DNA of 64,000 nucleotides from Lonicera japonica (lineage: Eukaryota > Streptophyta > Magnoliopsida > Dipsacales > Caprifoliaceae): NCBI GenBank assembly GCA_021464415.1, contig CM038469.1:26281736-26345735 (forward strand), read 5' to 3'. Numbering within the stretch: position 1 is the first letter of the stretch; each line of letters begins with the position of its first letter. Under the pieces are notes generated by a model. The model saw only the letters and a list, made by a program, of their open reading frames with translations, was not told where the DNA came from and made no database searches. Positions 58,661 to 64,000 of this stretch are shown here, one piece after another. The position numbers and the translations under genes were made by a program.

Positions 58661-59045
58661 CAGTGGCGTAGTCAGGAATTCGAAGTCGGGGGTGTGCAAT
58701 TCGAGCCGATCGGTGATGAGTGGAAGTGGCTAAGTAGTCGCTGGACGGAGTCACCGATCACATAGTGTGGAGTGAAACGGTCAAACAAAGAGAGAAATAA
58801 GGGAGAATTGAGAAGGGAACAGGAAAATAAAGGGGGAGAGTGAGGTCTCGAGATCTCTCTCCTCCTCATTTAAGTGTATTTCAATTCTTAAAATGCTCCT
58901 CAACTTTTATTTCTTATAATTACATACCTTCAACTATAAATTTATGTATATAAATCTCTATTTTTCTTTTTAATTTTTTTTTTAAAATCCCGAAATCCTC
59001 GGGGGTGCACACACACCCCCTCGTCTATATGTGGCTATGCCACTG
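58661..59045. mobile_element. hAT-type MITE, 385 bp, upstream of the BIG GRAIN 1-like gene
   Basis: The inverted termini CAGTGGCGTAGTCAGG and (complement) CAGTGGCATAGCCACA are flanked by identical 8-bp duplications CTCTTAAG (58653-58660 and 59046-59053). Inner 'tcgggggtgtgca' and 'tgcacacacacccc' also pair. It ends about 810 bp before the start codon of the gene. Confidence 0.93.
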
Positions 59046-59053
59046 CTCTTAAG

Positions 59054-59730
59054 CCTCGTTTAGTTTACGGATTTGAGGATTCAAGAAAGGAAAGTTTTTC
59101 CTTTCATTTGTTTAGTAAACACAAATTTTGGAAATACTTTTTCAACAAAGGAAAAAGTAGGAGGTAAAATCATTCATCTCAAAACCATGGGATTGATTTT
59201 TCTATGTGATTTCCAAGCATTTGTTATAAAAATTTTAGACAATAATATTTTAACCTAAATACTTTTCATGTTTTACCAAATAAAAAGAAAAGAAACTTGA
59301 CAAAAAATTTAGTTTCTCACTTTAATAAGAAAGACAATTAATTTCCCTTATGTAAATCAAACGAAACTTTATAATAGCAGTTGTATGTTCACTTTTATTA
59401 TAATAATCATTGATATCAATAATTTGTGAAAAAAAGTCGTATTGTATAAAAATATATATACACACACGTACATTTGAATCAATTAGACATTACGTGATGC
59501 TTGACATCCAGAATCATTAGTCTTAAGTACGCGAATTATCATCAAGCCCCATCAGTGGCTTTAAATTTGAAAATTTTGGGAAAAGACAACAACGTTAGTG
59601 GTATATTCCAGCTAATTTACTGCAAAACCGAAGGGTAATTACGGAAATATGAATCACCAATTACATGCCACGTCACCAAATGCCAAGCTGTCATTGGTAT
59701 CAATCACAGCAACCATGCACGCGCGTCACA
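59054..59730 (+). promoter_or_regulatory. Upstream region of the BIG GRAIN 1-like gene
   Basis: AT-rich, with an ACGT core 'gccacgtcacc' at about 59668. No other gene in it. This is the natural promoter window of the downstream gene. Confidence 0.5.
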
Positions 59731-59734
59731 CTCC

Positions 59735-59855
59735 TTTATAAACTCCCCCCTCTTTCTCTCTCTCTATTCCATTCATCCTCCACCTCCTCTCATTACTCAC
59801 TTTCTCTTTCTAAAAATCCTCTGTTCATATTCATTTCTCTCTCTAAAATTTTTCG
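59735..59855 (+). promoter_or_regulatory. TATA box and CT-rich leader
   Basis: TTTATAAA at 59735-59742 is followed by a pyrimidine-rich leader (ctctttctctctctctattc) typical of plant core promoters (Y patch). The first ATG after it is at 59856, giving a short leader of roughly 80-90 nt. Confidence 0.75.
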
Positions 59856-61103
59856 ATGAACATGTATAGTGATAATCGAGCAAAACTAATGAGAGAAGAG
59901 ATAATGAAAACGAATCGTGCAAATCCTTCGTTTTCATCATCTCTTCTCGACGAAATCTACCGTTCGATCGATGCCGGTGATGATAAATTCAGTAAGAAAC
60001 AGAGTAGTGTTAAATGTAGTAGTGTGAAATCGAAGGCGAGAAGTAGCATTGAAGACGAGGAAATGGCGAGTTTCAGGCGAGCTTGTTTGATTGAGAAGTG
60101 GATGGATAAGAAAGTTGCCGGGAAAGTCACCGGTCTCCGGCAAGAATCATTGCCGGAATTTGATAATAAGTCACTCCATTATAATGATCATCAGTTCTTC
60201 AGTTCAAGTTCGAGTTGTTCAGATTCTAGCTCCGGTGGATTCTCGTCAGAATCTGAATCTTTCCGTCCGGTGAAGACGAGACCGACATCATGTTTTACTG
60301 CAGGTAGGATAAAGCCGATCAGAACCGGTGGACCGGGGAAGTCTTCCGCTACATCGGAGAACTCTGTTTTCTGTCACGAGCAGCGTGAGCTCTACATGTT
60401 TGATGATTTGCAAAAAGGTGTGAACAAGACCGAAGACAGATTGATAAAATCGAAAATTAGGGCGTTGAAAATTTACGAGAATTTGAAGAAGGTGAAGCAG
60501 CCGATTTCGCCAGGAGGAAAACTCAGTAGCTTTCTTAATTCTCTTTTCACCAATGGATCAAATTCGAAGAAAACGAAGAGTTTGAATTCCAATGGAGGTT
60601 TTGAAGAAAATGCTGTTGAAAGGAAAGACAAATTTGAATATAAGTCGACTCAATCATCTATGTGTTCATCTGCTTCTTCATTTTCTCGTTCATGTTTGAG
60701 CAAAACTTCGCATAAAGACAGAATGAACACTGGAATTAAAAGGACGGTGAGTTTTTATCCGGTGAGCGTAATCGTGGATGAGGATTGTCGTCCGTGTGGC
60801 CATAAGCGCATTTACGATGAGGATACAAAGACATTTGGAAGAAGATCAAATGAAGATAGGCCGAAACCAGTACAAAAGAATTACTCCAAGAGTCATTTAA
60901 ATCAGAAGCAAAATCAACTGGAAACAAGAAAAATTGTTGAAGAAGAAGATTATGATGATGGAGCAAGTGATTCGAGCTCGGATCTGTTCGAGCTCGATCA
61001 CTTGGCATTGTTTAGGAATGATAGATTTCGCGAGGAACTTCCAGTGTATGAAACTACTCATCTTGATACGAATCGCGCCATAGCTAGTGGCTTCATTCGT
61101 TAA
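59856..61103 (+). CDS. Protein BIG GRAIN 1-like
   Basis: Single-exon frame of 415 residues. BIG GRAIN 1 proteins are plant-specific, plasma-membrane-associated regulators of auxin response and transport that affect organ and seed size. Family blocks are in order: PSFSSSLLDEIYRSID (24-39), the A-S-FRRACLIEKWMDKK segment (71-86), RTGGPGKSS (156-164), KSKIRALKIYENLKKVKQPI (198-217) with SPGGKLSSFLNSLF (218-231), SFSRSCLSKT (275-284), KRTVSFYPVSVIVDEDCRPC (295-314), and the C-terminal DDGASDSSSDLFELDHLALF (367-386) with YETTHLDTNRAIASGFI (398-414). No membrane span or signal peptide; Ser- and Lys-rich, probably largely disordered. The start at 59856 is the first ATG after the TATA box; Met3 is an alternative. 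Length and lack of introns fit the family. Stop TAA at 61101. Confidence 0.93.
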   Translation: MNMYSDNRAKLMREEIMKTNRANPSFSSSLLDEIYRSIDAGDDKFSKKQSSVKCSSVKSKARSSIEDEEMASFRRACLIEKWMDKKVAGKVTGLRQESLPEFDNKSLHYNDHQFFSSSSSCSDSSSGGFSSESESFRPVKTRPTSCFTAGRIKPIRTGGPGKSSATSENSVFCHEQRELYMFDDLQKGVNKTEDRLIKSKIRALKIYENLKKVKQPISPGGKLSSFLNSLFTNGSNSKKTKSLNSNGGFEENAVERKDKFEYKSTQSSMCSSASSFSRSCLSKTSHKDRMNTGIKRTVSFYPVSVIVDEDCRPCGHKRIYDEDTKTFGRRSNEDRPKPVQKNYSKSHLNQKQNQLETRKIVEEEDYDDGASDSSSDLFELDHLALFRNDRFREELPVYETTHLDTNRAIASGFIR

Positions 61104-64000
61104 TTGTTTTAAAGTTTTTGAACTTAAATAGTTTTGTTATCAAATATTTTATTTTGTTTATTGCGACAATAGTATTATCCTTTGTCAATAATGTTGCATT
61201 TGTGTGTATATAAATTGCGTATACTCAAGAAATAGGTTCATTTTTAGTTCCTTGGCAAGAACAAGCAAAAATTGTGTGAATATGGTAAAAAACATAAATT
61301 TTAATTTACTTTTTAAAAGGAATTTGGTTAGGTTATAAATAATGACCTTTTTATATGCGGGATACATTTTGGAGAAACAGTGATATGTCAGTATTTGATC
61401 AACAGTAAACTTTGGGTATATCGAGTTTACTTGTTATGTACATATGTCAAATTTTGTTATTTAGAAGACATTATGAAATTGTAATACTGCATAATTAACA
61501 TTGTAATTCATTTTCAATTAAATCCGAAATTTCGGATGCATATATAATTTTTTATATATAGTCTAGTAGATATGAATATGATTGTGATTACTATTCAAAT
61601 GTTGATTTTTTCAATTTGTGAAATTTAGGCGAGTTTATTTTGGGAAAAGAGTTGCAATTAAAGGGGGAGGTTGAATGGAGACAAAAAATGCAGAAAAAAA
61701 AAAGGAAGAAGGGGGCTGATCCCAAGTGGATGAGAGAGAAAATGACAGATTTTGATAAAACAGAGGAAAAAAGAAAAGAAAGGAAAGGAAAAGAAAGAGA
61801 GGGAAAATGAAAGATTCTTGAATGGAAATGAGATGCAAAATGTGAGAGTTAAGGGGAGTGCGATGGAAAAGGGAAAGGGCAGATCTTCGCCCATGGGAAT
61901 AGGGGAAAGTGAAGAAGAGCTTTACCTTTCTTTTCTCTTTCTCTAGGATTATAATTTTGGTTTTCTCTGCACATTGCCTTCAAATTGGTCTTGGAATCCA
62001 AATCCCCAAGACCCAAGAAAACTCATATTAGTTTCTCTCTTTTTTTTTTTCAACCATCTATCTGTATAAAGGCAACATTTTCATATTTAAATTTTTATTA
62101 CATATACCATAATTGAATATACCACAAAGTAAAAAAATATGCAACAAAGTTAGCATTATAGTAAACTGCCAACTTACCTACTTATCACTCTAATTGAATA
62201 TTTTCTTGCGCGTATATAAAATAAAGTAGTTATAACCAAAGTTAAAAAGGATAATATATGGCTAATGATTTTTTTTTTTTTTTTTTTTTGAAGTTCCATA
62301 ACATACATTGGGAGATCGAAGGAAAAAATGTTAATTACACTTCCAATTAATTAGCTAGTGAGAGACTCAAGCTTGTATTTTCAAGTTTGGATAAATGTTC
62401 TTTACCAAAATTAAAGGAAATATATAATTGTACCCGATAATAAAGCAATAGTAAGAAGGGATTAATAATTAAATTACATAAAACAATGTTCACCCATCAT
62501 TTTTTAAATGATAATGTCAACCAAGAAGAGTTTGATAGCATGTAAATTTATACCACATTGAGAGTGTGAGCATAAGTAAAAGTAAAAAAAGTAAACTTCT
62601 TTCTTTTCTTGTTATTTTTCTTTTCTTTTTATTTTTAACTCTATTACAAAATTAGAGCATATATAAGTATTATTAAAAAATAGTATTGGGTTATTCAAAT
62701 GATGCAACTCTCCAAACAACTGTTTTAAGCGATTTGAAAATGTCTGAAGACTTTTTAAAAATTAATCATATGCTCTTAGTAGAATTCGAATCTCTCATTC
62801 GGATGAGAAGTGGATATTGCTACTATATTTGAACTAAAAGTCATTTATAAGTAAAAAAAAAATGATTAATCGCCCATTAATTTGGAAATTATTATCATCG
62901 TATTGCTTTCTTTGTTCCAAAAATCACCAAAAGAGTTCATTATCTTTTTAATAGAGTTGATGATTGGTAGCTAATGCTAATATTATTATTAGTACGTTAC
63001 AAGCATGCAAAGAATGGTTTCATAAGTCAAACACTTAACATGATCAAATGATTAAAACCAAAAATATATATATAATATATATAGAGAGAGGAATCACTTC
63101 AATATTCTTAATTTAGAAACATGGTGGTTTTGGAACTAACTCATAAAATAAATGTGGTGTATTAAATAATTAATTAGTCCCTCTTTCTCTGTTTAAAATA
63201 AACTTAAACTCGAGTTATAATGTTTGTTTTGGGCCTACGTTTCCTTTTTTTTCCCTTTTCAAAATAACTTAGCATTCATTATGGCTAATGTTAGTAGGAT
63301 ATCAAGGTTATGTTTATTCTCCAAGAACGTATAAAAGATTAGTATAGGTACGAAAAAATGGACATGACTAGCTCATTTCTATTATTCCTTTGATCCAGTT
63401 TCATTCAACAGAGTTAAGTTAGAGTTAAATAAATAAAAATTATTATGAACTTTGGTAGAGACGCTTTGGTTGGAGACGATATCTATATATAATGACTAGA
63501 TCATGCCACAAAATTTCATTCAAAAATTCAAATCGAAAGTAGGTGTGATAAAAATTTGATGCATATATTTATTTTTGACTATTAAAATTTTAGATGATCA
63601 TTTCACTCAACTCTAAATTGAATTTTTGATAAATTTTTGTGGAAATGATCTACTAATGGAGATCATTTCCACCAATTTTTATGAAAAAATTCATTCGTTT
63701 AATTATCGAATTATACCCCATTGGACAAAATTTGACTGAAGGGTAACGAAGAGGATCACTAAGTCAAAATAAAATACTGCTTTGTTAAACATATGATAAA
63801 GTTGAGTCTAGGTAAGTTTCTTAATATAAAATGGATAGAGTGGCATGAAATGGGACACGCTAAAAAGAATAACATTTCACCCTCTTCTAACGCTAAAGAG
63901 AAAAGCGTTTCCTCCCTCAAATGCCAAACTGGTTGGCGTGAAATTTTTTTCTTTTCTCTCTTCCGTTTTACCCTTTCTATATTTTATCTCATCCTTTATT
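61104..64000. other. 3' flank and AT-rich spacer, no gene seen
   Basis: The purine-rich stretch 61660-61930 gives Lys/Glu-rich (plus) and Phe/Leu/Ser-rich (minus) frames that are low-complexity shadows. T19 at about 62271-62289. I see no conserved domain to the end of the window. Confidence 0.5.
63500..63715. mobile_element. Fold-back element related to 43.1 and 47.5 kb
   Basis: The left block 'aaaatttcattcaaaaattc' and 'aaatcgaaagtaggtgtgat' pairs with right blocks 'aattgaatttttgataaatt' and 'tttgtggaaatgatctacta'. The centre 'tttactattaaaattttaga' type sequence is shared with 43238-43260. Ends are not resolved. Confidence 0.5.

Noticed and set aside
61635..61946. Phe/Leu-rich minus frames and Lys-rich plus frame
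   Set aside because: Low-complexity purine/pyrimidine tract; frames on both strands mirror each other.

Overview
The window is nuclear DNA from a flowering plant, most likely a eudicot. It is AT-rich. Its one large gene has many short exons with plant-type introns (CAG|GT and GTAAG/GTATG donors, T-rich tracts before AG). Much of the rest is transposon debris of plant families: hAT, Mutator-like, Tourist-type MITEs, tRNA-derived SINEs, LTR retrotransposons and a LINE. I cannot name the species.

Three host genes can be supported. (1) Histidinol dehydrogenase, the last enzyme of histidine synthesis, is on the + strand at 31871-41832. Thirteen coding exons give a complete 436-residue catalytic body with all zinc and catalytic residues. 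The plastid transit-peptide exon could not be placed; a probable leader exon lies near 27290-27452. (2) An X8-domain (callose-binding, plasmodesmal type) protein is on the - strand at 46225-46594. Two 3' exons are clear; the signal-peptide exon was not found. (3) A BIG GRAIN 1-like auxin-related protein, 415 residues in a single exon, is on the + strand at 59856-61103, with a TATA box and a CT-rich leader.

Layout. 1-16.6 kb is repeat territory: a Mutator-like element with a palindrome array (about 1495-3580), a complete small LTR element with a 5-bp target duplication (5496-6927), and a decayed hAT transposase gene (9.7-15 kb) split by a younger LTR retrotransposon (about 11.5-13.7 kb). 16.7-18.0 kb is the 3' end of a LINE with an open RNase H domain. 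18.9-27.2 kb holds a fold-back element, a GGTCCG-rich hAT element, a second and larger copy of the palindrome-array element (about 22383-25712) and a degenerate third element. 27.3-41.8 kb is the histidinol dehydrogenase locus, whose introns hold two hAT MITEs and two SINEs of one family. 43-58 kb is intergenic, with nested MITEs, the X8 gene, a MULE with 9-bp target duplications, a G-box cluster and a Tourist-like MITE. 58.6-61.1 kb is the BIG GRAIN 1-like locus with a hAT MITE upstream. 61.1-64 kb has no gene that I can see.

The most unusual signal is the pair of related elements carrying long tandem arrays of a short palindrome (GGTGCTAAA...TTTAGCACC). About 18 units lie at 2.28-2.97 kb, and a higher-order array with a period of about 185 bp lies at 23.19-24.82 kb. 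They are not CRISPR; I read them as satellite-like cargo of a Mutator-like family that can fold into repeated hairpins. All calls were made by eye: target duplications and terminal inverted repeats were read directly from the sequence, while family names are inference.
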